This document shows, in pieces, positions 34,182 to 41,555 of a stretch of 64,000 bases of DNA. The DNA is from Capnocytophaga sp. ARDL2 (lineage in GTDB: Bacteria > Bacteroidota > Bacteroidia > Flavobacteriales > Flavobacteriaceae). The stretch is from contig NZ_CP168034.1 of assembly GCF_041530365.1 (NCBI RefSeq), forward strand, positions 372,001 through 436,000, written 5' to 3'. The notes under the pieces are model-generated. The model did no database searches. It worked only from the letters and a program-made list of their open reading frames with translations, and was not told the origin of the DNA. How positions within the stretch are numbered: the first letter of the stretch is position 1; the number at the start of each line of letters is the position of its first letter. The position numbers and the translations under genes are program-made.

Positions 34182-34487
34182 ACAGAAACCCCACAACCTT
34201 ACACCCCACAAATACAAGATTTTCCAAGTGTAGAAGTCTTAAAATTTAGCGACACCAACATACATAAATACGCAAAAATGCAAACAAATGGTTATGTAGA
34301 TTTATCGTATAAAATCAGAAATATTTTAGAGGTTTGCCGTGTGGCTTTGCTAAACGAAACGGACAAAATAGACGGCTTCCAAGTAGCCGAAGTATTGCAA
34401 GTAGCACGGGATATAATACCACACGAAGAATTTGAGTTGCTGGACAACCTACACGCCCAAGCAATCCAAAATTTAAAAGCAGTTTAA
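34173..34487 (+). CDS. Hypothetical protein of the integrated element (104 aa)
   Basis: The protein starts MKQTETPQPYTPQIQDFPSV and has helices in DLSYKIRNILEVCRVALLNE and FQVAEVLQVARDIIPHEEFE. No family is recognised. It is in line with its neighbours and has the same codon use. Confidence 0.6.
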   Translation: MKQTETPQPYTPQIQDFPSVEVLKFSDTNIHKYAKMQTNGYVDLSYKIRNILEVCRVALLNETDKIDGFQVAEVLQVARDIIPHEEFELLDNLHAQAIQNLKAV

Positions 34488-34511
34488 ACCACATTTAAAA
34501 AATACAGAAAG

Positions 34512-34742
34512 ATGAATACACACGCCGAAAATATCGCAACATTAGAAAAAATGATACATAAATTAACGGCACTTGTTCCGTTAAGTCAGAAGTTAGAACC
34601 CTACCAACAAAATGTAATAGCGTTGAAAATTTACGAGTTTGAGAACTATTTAAATTATTGTATCCAAATGGAGCAAATGGAACAAGAAGAAAACGAGCTA
34701 AACCAAGAGCAAATAATGATGAGTAAAACCGCCCAAGCCTAA
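34512..34742 (+). CDS. Hypothetical helical protein (76 aa)
   Basis: The protein starts MNTHAENIATLEKMIHKLTA and ends with a Glu/Gln-rich helix. It is predicted to be fully helical. Function unknown. Confidence 0.55.
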   Translation: MNTHAENIATLEKMIHKLTALVPLSQKLEPYQQNVIALKIYEFENYLNYCIQMEQMEQEENELNQEQIMMSKTAQA

Positions 34743-34753
34743 AATACAGAATT

Positions 34754-35050
34754 ATGAATACCGTAGCAAATGAAAATAATAGTATGGTAATTGTACCGAT
34801 TGAAACGCTTAACCAAATGACCGCCCAAATGCAGAAAATGAGTAAGCAACTGGAACGAATGCAAAGCAAAGACAATGACAAGTTTATAACCATTAAGGAA
34901 GTGGAACGCCTTACAGGTCTTTGCCGAAATACGATATTAAAGTATGTAGAATTAGGGATATTTAAAGCACAAGTAAGCCAACCGAACCGATATAAAAAAT
35001 ACTTGTTCAATCGTGGCGAAATACTCAATTATGCAGACCGCAAAGGATAA
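34754..35050 (+). CDS. Excisionase-like helix-turn-helix protein (HTH_17 type)
   Basis: The 98-residue protein has an N-terminal coiled region and a winged-helix part, FITIKEVERLTGLCRNTILK, followed by FKAQVSQPNRYKKYLFNRGE, the pattern of excisionase/MerR-like domains. It may help the integrase in excision or repress the element. A hairpin follows. Confidence 0.75.
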   Translation: MNTVANENNSMVIVPIETLNQMTAQMQKMSKQLERMQSKDNDKFITIKEVERLTGLCRNTILKYVELGIFKAQVSQPNRYKKYLFNRGEILNYADRKG

Positions 35051-35053
35051 CCC

Positions 35054-35079
35054 AAACGCCCCAAATCGTGGGCGTTTTT
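35054..35079 (+). terminator. Hairpin after the excisionase-like gene
   Basis: The inverted repeat AAACGCCC / GGGCGTTTTT has a loop of about 9 nt and a T run. Its stem resembles that at 35617-35648. Confidence 0.65.
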
Positions 35080-35096
35080 GTCTAAAATTTAGCTAT

Positions 35097-35321
35097 ATGG
35101 AACAAAAGATATTAGAAGAATTACCAAGCGACTTTACAAGAGAAATTTCAGATATTACAGGACTAAACAAAAGCACAATAATCAAATATCTACAAGGTAA
35201 AGAAATCAAAGAGGAGTATTACGATAAGATTTTAGAAGCGTTGGAAATTTATTTGATAGAACACGAAGAAAGAAGCAAACGCATAACCCAAATAGTAAAA
35301 CAACTAATTAAAGAAATATGA
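35097..35321 (+). CDS. Small helix-turn-helix protein, paralogue of 33331
   Basis: The 74-residue protein starts MEQKILEELPSDFTREISDI and continues TGLNKSTIIKYLQGKEIKEE, a helix-turn-helix like that of the 33331 protein, with a similar charged C-terminal helix. The longer frame would overlap the previous gene and hairpin. It overlaps the next gene by 4 bp. Confidence 0.65.
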   Translation: MEQKILEELPSDFTREISDITGLNKSTIIKYLQGKEIKEEYYDKILEALEIYLIEHEERSKRITQIVKQLIKEI

Positions 35322-35611
35322 AACATTGGATTGAATTTTTGCCCAAAAAGAGCTATAAAACCAAACGATTAGGCAAAATCATACAAACGTATGAATACGA
35401 AATATTAGAAGCACAAGCCAAAGTAAAGATGTACCAAGAAGCCAAAAGCCAAGCCGAAAAGCAAATTTTTGAAACTATAAGAGAACACTATACAACCCAC
35501 GAAGAAATGATATATAGCGTAACACAAGCCCAAGAACACGCCGAAAAGTGGAACTCCGAACCCATAAGCAACCACAAGCCCCACACCCTTAAAGAACAGC
35601 AAACCCAATAA
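35318..35611 (+). CDS. Hypothetical helical protein (97 aa)
   Basis: The protein starts MKHWIEFLPKKSYKTKRLGK and contains a long helix at about 25-65. It is translationally coupled to the HTH gene. Function unknown. Confidence 0.55.
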   Translation: MKHWIEFLPKKSYKTKRLGKIIQTYEYEILEAQAKVKMYQEAKSQAEKQIFETIREHYTTHEEMIYSVTQAQEHAEKWNSEPISNHKPHTLKEQQTQ

Positions 35612-35616
35612 AAAAA

Positions 35617-35648
35617 GAAACGCCCCAAGTCAGAGCGTAGGGCGTTTC
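35617..35648 (+). promoter_or_regulatory. Hairpin upstream of the Rep leader
   Basis: The inverted repeat GAAACGCCC / GGGCGTTTC encloses about 14 nt. No T run follows, so it may be a control structure in the leader of the Rep-like gene rather than a terminator. Confidence 0.45.
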
Positions 35649-35669
35649 GGTAGCAAAAATATAAAAATA

Positions 35670-35726
35670 ATGATTTGTAATGACCTACAAAGCAATATTT
35701 TCAGTAGCAAAAATATAAAAATATGA
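35670..35726 (+). CDS. 18-residue leader peptide coupled to the Rep-like gene
   Basis: ATG 35670 begins MICNDLQSNIFSSKNIKI and the TGA at 35724-35726 overlaps the ATG of the Rep-like gene (35723). Both starts are preceded by the same GTAGCAAAAATATAAAAAT sequence. This is the arrangement of a translationally coupled leader peptide. Expression is inferred. Confidence 0.5.
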   Translation: MICNDLQSNIFSSKNIKI

Positions 35727-36667
35727 TTGATAAACTACACTTGTACAAAGCGAACATTTCAGAAGTGGAAAAATTGCAAATTATTGATAAAAATAATTTG
35801 ACCGAATACACCGAAAAAGGCGTAAAATTTTACCGAAACTTTAAAGAAAGTAAATTTTTTGGCGGTTTAAATATTGAGATAACCACAAAAAACGAACTGA
35901 AAATATTTGTTTCAGTACATAAATATCACAACTATTTAACTACTGGAAAAAGTACAAATCATTTGCCCTTTTCAATGAAACAAGCAAGGGAAACGATTTT
36001 AAAAATCATTGACCAAGTAGGCACGGACACCGCAGGAATGTTTGTAAAAATGTACGAGGTGGGTTTAAATATTGTTGTTCCTATTGATGTAAAACAGCTT
36101 TTGGCACGAGTTACAAGCATACAAGCCCACGAACGGAAAAAAGCGTATATAAACCCCAAATATAAGGGCGAAAGAGCCGTATATACCGAGTTTCACAAGG
36201 AAATAAGAGTACATTTTAAACTATATGACAAAGTGCAGGAAATGAAAGACAAGAGGGCAACCGAAATACCCAAAGAAAATATTTTGCGTATTGAGACCTC
36301 CAAGAACCGCCAAGAAAGATTATATTTGCAAAAGTTTTTAGACCGATTGGAAAGGGAGCAGATAACGTTTTTTAAAGACTGGAACGGCTTACAATTTGAA
36401 AGAGAAATCAAAGCCCCAAAAGGCACAACCCACCAACGCAAAGAGTTAGTAAAAAATATTTTTTCCGTTGGCGTGGAGCAAGTGAAAAACGATATAGAAA
36501 ACGACTACAAAAACGGCGTTTTGACCCCCAAGCAAAGACGAGTAAAACAGGACTTTTTAAAGTATTGGGACACCGAAAAAAAGCAATATACAGAGGTTGC
36601 CACAAAGGAAGAAAAGGTATTTTTTACCGCAATGAAAAAGGCAAAAAAGCAACTCACCAAATTATAA
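35723..36667 (+). CDS. Rep-like protein (putative rolling-circle replication initiator)
   Basis: The 314-residue protein starts MIDKLHLYKANISEVEKLQI. A beta-rich N-terminal half contains FFGGLNIEIT and LKIFVSVHKYHNYLT. Then come YEVGLNIVVP, an HKEIRVHFKLYDK segment and ILRIETSKN, followed by a basic helical C-terminus. The layout recalls gpII/RstA-type initiators of small single-stranded phages and plasmids, but no unambiguous HUH or catalytic Tyr motif was identified. Hairpin-rich DNA downstream could be its origin. A role in mobilization is the main alternative. Confidence 0.5.
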   Translation: MIDKLHLYKANISEVEKLQIIDKNNLTEYTEKGVKFYRNFKESKFFGGLNIEITTKNELKIFVSVHKYHNYLTTGKSTNHLPFSMKQARETILKIIDQVGTDTAGMFVKMYEVGLNIVVPIDVKQLLARVTSIQAHERKKAYINPKYKGERAVYTEFHKEIRVHFKLYDKVQEMKDKRATEIPKENILRIETSKNRQERLYLQKFLDRLEREQITFFKDWNGLQFEREIKAPKGTTHQRKELVKNIFSVGVEQVKNDIENDYKNGVLTPKQRRVKQDFLKYWDTEKKQYTEVATKEEKVFFTAMKKAKKQLTKL

Positions 36668-36837
36668 AATATCCTTAAAATATTATAACTTACTGAATAC
36701 TAAATGATTAAGGTTGCCCAAAGGGTAAAAATATAAAACATTGAAAATCAACAAACTAATTTTTTTTAGTGATACAATTTGACAAATTTTGACAAAAATA
36801 TTTTCGTGGTTGGTAGTACATATAGAGAAAAAACAAC

Positions 36838-36872
36838 TTAAAAAAGGTCTGCAATATGCAAACCTTTTTTTT
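36838..36872 (+). terminator. Terminator downstream of the Rep-like gene
   Basis: The inverted repeat AAAAAGGTCTGCA / TGCAAACCTTTTT (one mismatch) is followed by T residues. Confidence 0.7.
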
Positions 36873-36901
36873 GTGTCTTGTGTGTTTGGTTGGTAACTGG
36901 T

Positions 36902-37115
36902 AGTACTACTTCCGTAAGGAAGCAAGAGGGAGCGTTTTTTTTAGTATAGAAATTTAGAATAACAGAAAAATATCATTTTCGTAAGTGTGGGAATTTGATA
37001 AAGAAATACAGAAAATAAAAACCCTCAAAAAAGATAAATACAAATATGCAGGAACTGAAAGCAATTCAGAAAATAGGAAACAGAAAAAAAATACCATTTT
37101 CGTAAGTATAGGAAA
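36902..37115. other. Origin-like cluster of three hairpins with GTAAG loops
   Basis: Three stem-loops follow each other: CTTCC GTAA GGAAG near 36908-36921, TATCATTTTC GTAAG... GAATTTGATA near 36971-37001, and TACCATTTTC GTAAG... GAAAATGGTA near 37091-37122. The stems differ while the loop start CGTAAG is constant, as for a set of protein-binding or nicking sites. They lie 240-450 bp after the Rep-like gene. Confidence 0.45.
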
Positions 37116-37122
37116 ATGGTAA

Positions 37123-38170
37123 GGAAACCCAAAAATATTTACATAAGTTCAAGCAGGAGGGCAAAAAAACGATATAGGGGGTATGGTAATTATTGAAGTA
37201 ATATAAAAGCAAAAAAAATGATATAAATATTTGTAATACAAAGAAATAACAAACAAAAAGCCTCCGACCTCAACACAAAAATAATTACTATTTATTACCT
37301 TTTAATTTCCATTTTTTAGATAAATAATTACTTGTAATTTTCTGAAAAAGTCTATTTTTCAAAGAATTAAGTAAAAAAAATGCCGTTTTTCAGAGAAAAA
37401 ACAATGTAAGGGGGTGCAGTTGTCTTTTTGTTACAAATAGAATGTAATACATTGAAATATAAATGTTTATAAATAAAATTACATCTATAAAAATGTCGAA
37501 AAATGTACAATTCTATACAAAAAATGCCGTTTTTCTGTACAGAATGAAAATAAAGAGCCTCAAAAACACGCTCCAAACAAACAGAAAGGGGCAAAATACC
37601 GACTTTTGAACCAAAAACAACCAAATACACGACAAGCCAAAAAAAATGCCTCAAATCAAAGAAAAACCACAAAGCGTTGAACCTTGAACCAAACCCACCG
37701 CAGGGCAAAAAATCAGAGGGGGGCGGGTCTTTCGTATCGATATGAGTAAAAAGTACCTTTTTTGAGTGTAAAACATTGAAAAAAAACAAAATAAATACTT
37801 TTAGCACCTTAAAAAATGAGTATTGATATAGGTAAGTATCCGTAATTATCCGAATTTTTAACGTAATTCTTTGCGTTGGAAACAGCCCCCAAGCGAGGGC
37901 AAAGCGTAATTTTTTAAATGGAATTGCGATATTTTGAAAAAAACACGCTTTTTTAATTTTTGATACCGACTGCAAAAAATAGAGAATAGTTTATATAAGA
38001 CTTTTTTAATGAGTTGTAAAATATTCTTTTACAATTGAATAAGATAAAAAATAGTATTTCGGTAGCAAAGAAGTAACAAAAACCCAAAAAAACGAGACAA
38101 AAACCGACAATTTGACACGCTCCAAAAAAATACAAAGTCAGTATTTAAGTAATATTTAAAAACTGAATTT
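37123..38170. other. Long non-coding stretch of the integrated element
   Basis: About 1.05 kb without a convincing gene. It is A-rich with short G-rich patches (for example GAGGGGGGCGGGTC near 37720). It includes one copy of TTGATACCGA at 37960-37969, which also occurs near both ends of the element (31035 and 39285). The minus-strand frame at 37367-37975 has no gene-like composition. Confidence 0.45.
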
Positions 38171-38217
38171 TTGAACCGAAGTAAACAGACCGCACGAAGT
38201 AAGAACAGCACACCTCC
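38171..38217 (+). repeat. Isolated partial unit of the mosaic repeat array
   Basis: The segment CCGAAGTAAACAGACCGCAC followed by GAAGTAAGAACAGCACACCTCC matches the joining parts of the array at 38494-39167. It lies upstream of the 63-residue gene at 38288, so repeat sequence flanks that gene on both sides. Confidence 0.65.
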
Positions 38218-38222
38218 TAAAG

Positions 38223-38254
38223 TTGTTTATAAGTGGGCGTTTTTTTTATTTTTG
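38223..38254 (+). promoter_or_regulatory. Promoter of the 38288 gene
   Basis: TTG at 38223-38225 and TATTTTTG at 38247-38254 are separated by 21 bp. The start codon follows 33 bp after the box. Confidence 0.55.
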
Positions 38255-38287
38255 CCTAAAAAAATTGAATAAATTGATATAACAGAT

Positions 38288-38479
38288 ATGATTAAAAAAC
38301 CTAAACGAGACAGAACCCAACAATTTTATGAGACGGTAAGGAATGAATACCGCCGTTTATCAGAAGTTACAGAGTATGGAAAGCGAAAATACAGCACAGA
38401 GCGTATTTTAGCAGAGTTATCTTGTCGTTTTTTTAAATCTGAAAAAACGATTGAAAATATTGTATTTAATAGGGTTTAA
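38288..38479 (+). CDS. Small basic protein next to the repeat array (63 aa)
   Basis: The protein starts MIKKPKRDRTQQFYETVRNE and has helical segments with YRRLSEVTEYGKRKYSTERI and LAELSCRFFKSEKTIENIVF, possibly a DNA-binding helix-turn-helix. It has its own promoter. Repeat-related sequence lies just before and after it, so it may act on that array. No family recognised. Confidence 0.6.
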   Translation: MIKKPKRDRTQQFYETVRNEYRRLSEVTEYGKRKYSTERILAELSCRFFKSEKTIENIVFNRV

Positions 38480-38493
38480 AGTATTCCAACCCA

Positions 38494-39167
38494 CGAATGA
38501 GACCGCACCAAGTAGGAACGCACGACCTCCGAACCTTGAAGCACTGGATAACCTTGACCGCTGGAAGCTTCCGAAGCAAACAGACCCCACGAATGAGACC
38601 GCACAAAGTAGGAACGGCAAACGCTCCGAAGTAAACAGACCGCACCGAATGAGACCGCACCAAGTAGGAACGCACGACCTCCGAACCTTGAGGCACTGGA
38701 TAACCTCAACCGCTGGAAGCTCCGAAGCAAACAGACCCAAGCAAACAGACCCTACCGAATGAACCCTACCAAGTAAGAACGCACGACCTCCGAACCTTGA
38801 CCGCTGGAAGCTTCCGAAGTAAACAGACCCCCACGAATGAACCCCACCAAGTAGGAACGCACGACCTCCGAACCTTGAAGCACTGGATAACCTCAACCGC
38901 TGGAAGCTTCCGAAGTAAACAGACCCCACGAATGAACCCCACCAAGTAAGAACGGCACACGCTTCGAAGTAGATCCGAAGCAAACAGACCGCACCGAATG
39001 AACCCTACCAAGTAAGAACGGCACACGCTCCGAAGTAAAACCAAGCAAACAGACCCTACCGAATGAGACCGCACAAAGTAGGAACGCACGACCTCCGAAC
39101 CTTGAAGCACTGGATAACCTTGACCGCTGGAAGCTCCGAAGCAAACAGACCCCACGAATAAGACCGC
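38494..39167. repeat. GC-rich mosaic tandem array of eight units
   Basis: Eight units each start with CGAATGA and AAGTA(G/A)GAACG. They begin near 38494, 38590, 38646, 38757, 38834, 38929, 38995 and 39060, and a partial ninth starts at 39156. Long units (about 77-110 bp) carry CGACCTCCGAACCTTG plus a CTGGATAACC and GGAAGCTTCC block. Short units (about 56-66 bp) carry GGCACACGCTCCGAAG instead. All end with variants of AAGCAAACAGACCC. Base composition is far richer in G and C than the surroundings. Units are not regularly spaced and lack unique spacers, so this is not CRISPR. Confidence 0.8.
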
Positions 39168-39303
39168 AAAATGAAATGTACCAAAATTCAAAATGAAATG
39201 TACAATTTTTGAGGATTATAGCTACTAAGTAGTAATATTTGACACAAAAAAATATACTTTTTTTTCAATTTGTTTGATACTTATTTGATACCGAATAAAA
39301 TTA

Positions 39304-39346
39304 AAACCTACTTAATAAAAAGAAAATCAATTTATTAAGTAGGTTT
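39304..39346. terminator. Hairpin terminator between the array and the glycosyltransferase
   Basis: A perfect stem AAACCTACTTAATAAA / TTTATTAAGTAGGTTT with an 11-nt loop lies downstream of the minus-strand glycosyltransferase gene. Confidence 0.65.
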
Positions 39347-39349
39347 GTT

Positions 39350-39364
39350 AATAGTTTAAACAAG
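39350..39364 (+). repeat. Right direct repeat / putative attR
   Basis: AATAGTTTAAACAAG is identical to 30914-30928. It lies 4 bp beyond the stop codon of the glycosyltransferase (39369). Confidence 0.5.
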
Positions 39365-39368
39365 TTTA

Positions 39369-40238
39369 TTATTTATTCAATAATTTTACCAAAAACTGTT
39401 CAAAATATGATTCAGTTAAAATATTTTCCCACTTATATCTATTCATACTAGGTATCTGTTGATAATGTTTCAATGATAAAAAATCTAAATCATCAAACCA
39501 AATAGGTTCATAATTTATTGTTTTACAAAAATTTTCCATCCAACTATAACGATTAGATATGACCTGTAATCCAGAAGCTAAATATTCTAATACCTTTGTG
39601 CTTGTTTGCATATTAAAAGGTCTTAGATTGGGAATAAAATTCAATCCATATCGAGCTTCCCTATAAAGTTCAGGTAAAAATTTTCTTTCTACCCTTCCTG
39701 TCAAATATATATTTTCATGATTTAAAAACTGACGATGATAATTTGTTACTTGACCGATTACAAGTATTTTATAGAATTTAGCCAACTTTTGAATCACTTT
39801 TATCAATCCTTCCCTTCCTAAAATACTTCCTGAATAAACAATATCATAAAGAGGATTTTTACTGGGACTTTGAAACAAATTTTCATCTACGCCCATATCT
39901 CTTTTTATAAAAGGAATATTATCTTTGAATTGCATTTGATTATAAACAAAATTGTTCAAAAATATTCTTCCGTTTGGTTTTTTGTTAAAAATTTTCTTTA
40001 CAGAATCTTTCAACAAACAATAAGGAGGCGTTGAAAGACTTTGATATTCATGTATTTCTAAAGCTTTTTTCTTTTTTTGATAAAAAGGTCTCAACCCCAT
40101 AAAATATATATTTATATCGTTATTTGGATCTAATTTGTAATCCAATTGAACTATATGACCTTTTTTTTCTAAAAATAATTGATAAGCGAATGCTTCTGGA
40201 GTATAATCTTGCTTTATTAATGTAATTCCAATGTTCAT
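39369..40238 (-). CDS. GT-B glycosyltransferase
   Basis: The 289-residue protein starts MNIGITLIKQDYTPEAFAYQ. It has a shortened N-terminal half, and a donor-binding half with IVYSGSILGREGLIKVI, NIYLTGRVERKFLPELY and FNMQTSTKVLEYLASGLQVI, typical of family 4-like enzymes. Substrate unknown. It is 6 bp downstream of hflX and may have belonged to the polysaccharide locus now separated by the integrated element. Confidence 0.8.
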   Translation of the reverse strand: MNIGITLIKQDYTPEAFAYQLFLEKKGHIVQLDYKLDPNNDINIYFMGLRPFYQKKKKALEIHEYQSLSTPPYCLLKDSVKKIFNKKPNGRIFLNNFVYNQMQFKDNIPFIKRDMGVDENLFQSPSKNPLYDIVYSGSILGREGLIKVIQKLAKFYKILVIGQVTNYHRQFLNHENIYLTGRVERKFLPELYREARYGLNFIPNLRPFNMQTSTKVLEYLASGLQVISNRYSWMENFCKTINYEPIWFDDLDFLSLKHYQQIPSMNRYKWENILTESYFEQFLVKLLNK

Positions 40239-40244
40239 TTATTA

Positions 40245-41462
40245 TTATTCTTTATTTTCGTTGTATTCCGGATACAAAAAGTTGTTGTAAGGAAATCGCG
40301 TAATGTGAATGGTACGCACAGCTTCGTATACTTTTTGTCGGAACTCTTCGAAATTTTCTTTTTCGGTTGCCGAGATAAATATTGCGTTGTTTTCCCCTAC
40401 TTTACCCATCCAAGTATTTTTCCATTCCTCGATAGAAAAATGTTTAGACGATCGTTCAATCATCAAATCTTCATTGTCAAAATATTCAGGAGTATAAGCA
40501 TCAATTTTATTGAAAATCATTATTGTAGGTTTGTCATCACTTTTGATTTCTTTCAAAATTTGATTAACCGACTCAATATGACTCTCAAATTCGGGATGCG
40601 AAATATCTACCACATGCAACAACAAATCGGCTTCGCGTACCTCATCCAATGTAGATTTGAACGACTCTACCAATTGAGTAGGCAATTTTCGGATAAATCC
40701 TACAGTGTCTGCCAACAAAAATGGCAAGTTTTTGATTACCACTTTTCTCACGGTAGTATCCAAGGTAGCAAACAATTTGTTTTCAACAAACACCTCGCTT
40801 TTCCCGATGGCGTTCATCAAAGTAGATTTTCCTACATTGGTATAACCAACCAAAGCTACACGCACCATGGCTCCACGATTGCTGCGTTGCACAGCCATTT
40901 GCTTGTCGATCACTTTTAGTTTGTCTTTGAGCAAAGCGATGCGGTCGCGTACGATACGGCGGTCGGTTTCGATTTCGGTTTCACCAGGTCCACGCATACC
41001 GATTCCTCCTCGTTGACGTTCCAAGTGCGTCCACATACCAGTCAATCGTGGCAAAAGGTATTGAAACTGTGCCAATTCTACCTGCGTACGAGCATAACTG
41101 GTCTGAGCTCGTTGAGCAAATATGTCTAAAATCAAATTGGTTCTGTCTATCACCTTTACTCTCAACATTTTCGAAAGGTTGTTTTGTTGAGCAGGTGTCA
41201 ATTCGTCGTCAAATATTACGGTATCTATGAAATTTTCTTTTACATACAAGTCGATTTCTTCCAATTTTCCTGTCCCTACAAAGGTTTTAGGATTGGGCTT
41301 TTCCATCTTTTGCGTAAAACGTTTACACACCTCACCACCAGCTGTTTGTGTAAGAAATTCCAACTCATCGAGGTATTCTTGGAGTTTTTCTTCTGTTTGG
41401 TTTTGCGTAATAATACCAACTAAAACAGCTTTTTCATAATTGATTTTTTCAATTTCTAACAT
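40245..41462 (-). CDS. hflX: GTPase HflX
   Basis: The 405-residue ribosome-associated GTPase splits stalled ribosomes. It has the N-terminal HflX domain, the glycine-rich RGGIGMRGPGETEIETDRR linker and the GTPase motifs GYTNVGKST, DTVGFIRKLP and NKID. Length is normal. A promoter with TTG, 17 bp and TATCTTTG lies directly upstream. Confidence 0.95.
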   Translation of the reverse strand: MLEIEKINYEKAVLVGIITQNQTEEKLQEYLDELEFLTQTAGGEVCKRFTQKMEKPNPKTFVGTGKLEEIDLYVKENFIDTVIFDDELTPAQQNNLSKMLRVKVIDRTNLILDIFAQRAQTSYARTQVELAQFQYLLPRLTGMWTHLERQRGGIGMRGPGETEIETDRRIVRDRIALLKDKLKVIDKQMAVQRSNRGAMVRVALVGYTNVGKSTLMNAIGKSEVFVENKLFATLDTTVRKVVIKNLPFLLADTVGFIRKLPTQLVESFKSTLDEVREADLLLHVVDISHPEFESHIESVNQILKEIKSDDKPTIMIFNKIDAYTPEYFDNEDLMIERSSKHFSIEEWKNTWMGKVGENNAIFISATEKENFEEFRQKVYEAVRTIHITRFPYNNFLYPEYNENKE

Positions 41463-41497
41463 GTGTAATCTTATTGTTTTTGAATAAATTAAATTTA

Positions 41498-41525
41498 CAA
41501 AGATAATATAAAAAAATTAACCCAA
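41498..41525 (-). promoter_or_regulatory. Promoter of hflX
   Basis: On the minus strand TTG (41523-41525) is followed after 17 bp by TATCTTTG (41498-41505), an exact match to the phylum promoter. The -33 part lies in the dnaE terminator stem. Confidence 0.65.
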
Positions 41526-41550
41526 ATTCCACTTTTGAAATTTGGGTTAA
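41517..41550 (-). terminator. Terminator of dnaE
   Basis: The inverted repeat TTAACCCAAATT / AATTTGGGTTAA has a 9-nt loop, with a T run on the minus strand after the stem. Confidence 0.75.
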
Positions 41551-41555
41551 AGTTA

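Larger units (their letters stand above)
30914..39364. mobile_element. 8.4-kb integrated element with tyrosine integrase and Rep-like gene
   Basis: The element is bounded by 15-bp direct repeats and interrupts a minus-strand polysaccharide region. All its genes are on the plus strand: integrase, several small HTH or unknown proteins, a Rep-like protein, and a small protein by a repeat array. Codon choice (many CCC, ACC and GCC codons) differs from neighbouring chromosomal genes. No capsid, coat, Zot-like ATPase, relaxase or resistance gene was seen, so it is best described as a small integrative plasmid, mobilizable element or satellite. Confidence 0.65.

Noticed and set aside
35723..36667. 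Filamentous prophage initiator
   Set aside because: Although the fold pattern is suggestive, no coat protein, Zot-like ATPase or other inovirus gene lies in the element, so a prophage is not supported.
37367..37975. 202-codon minus-strand frame in the non-coding part of the integrated element
   Set aside because: Phe/Tyr/Ile-rich composition typical of reading A-rich DNA in reverse, opposite to all other genes of the element, with no recognisable domain.
38494..39167. CRISPR array
   Set aside because: Units are 56-110 bp, mosaic, directly joined and without unique spacers, and there are no cas genes.
38417..39191. Minus-strand frames of 188 and 141 codons over the repeat array
   Set aside because: Their translations are only repeat units read in shifting frames; blocks change frame between units, and there is no promoter or start context.
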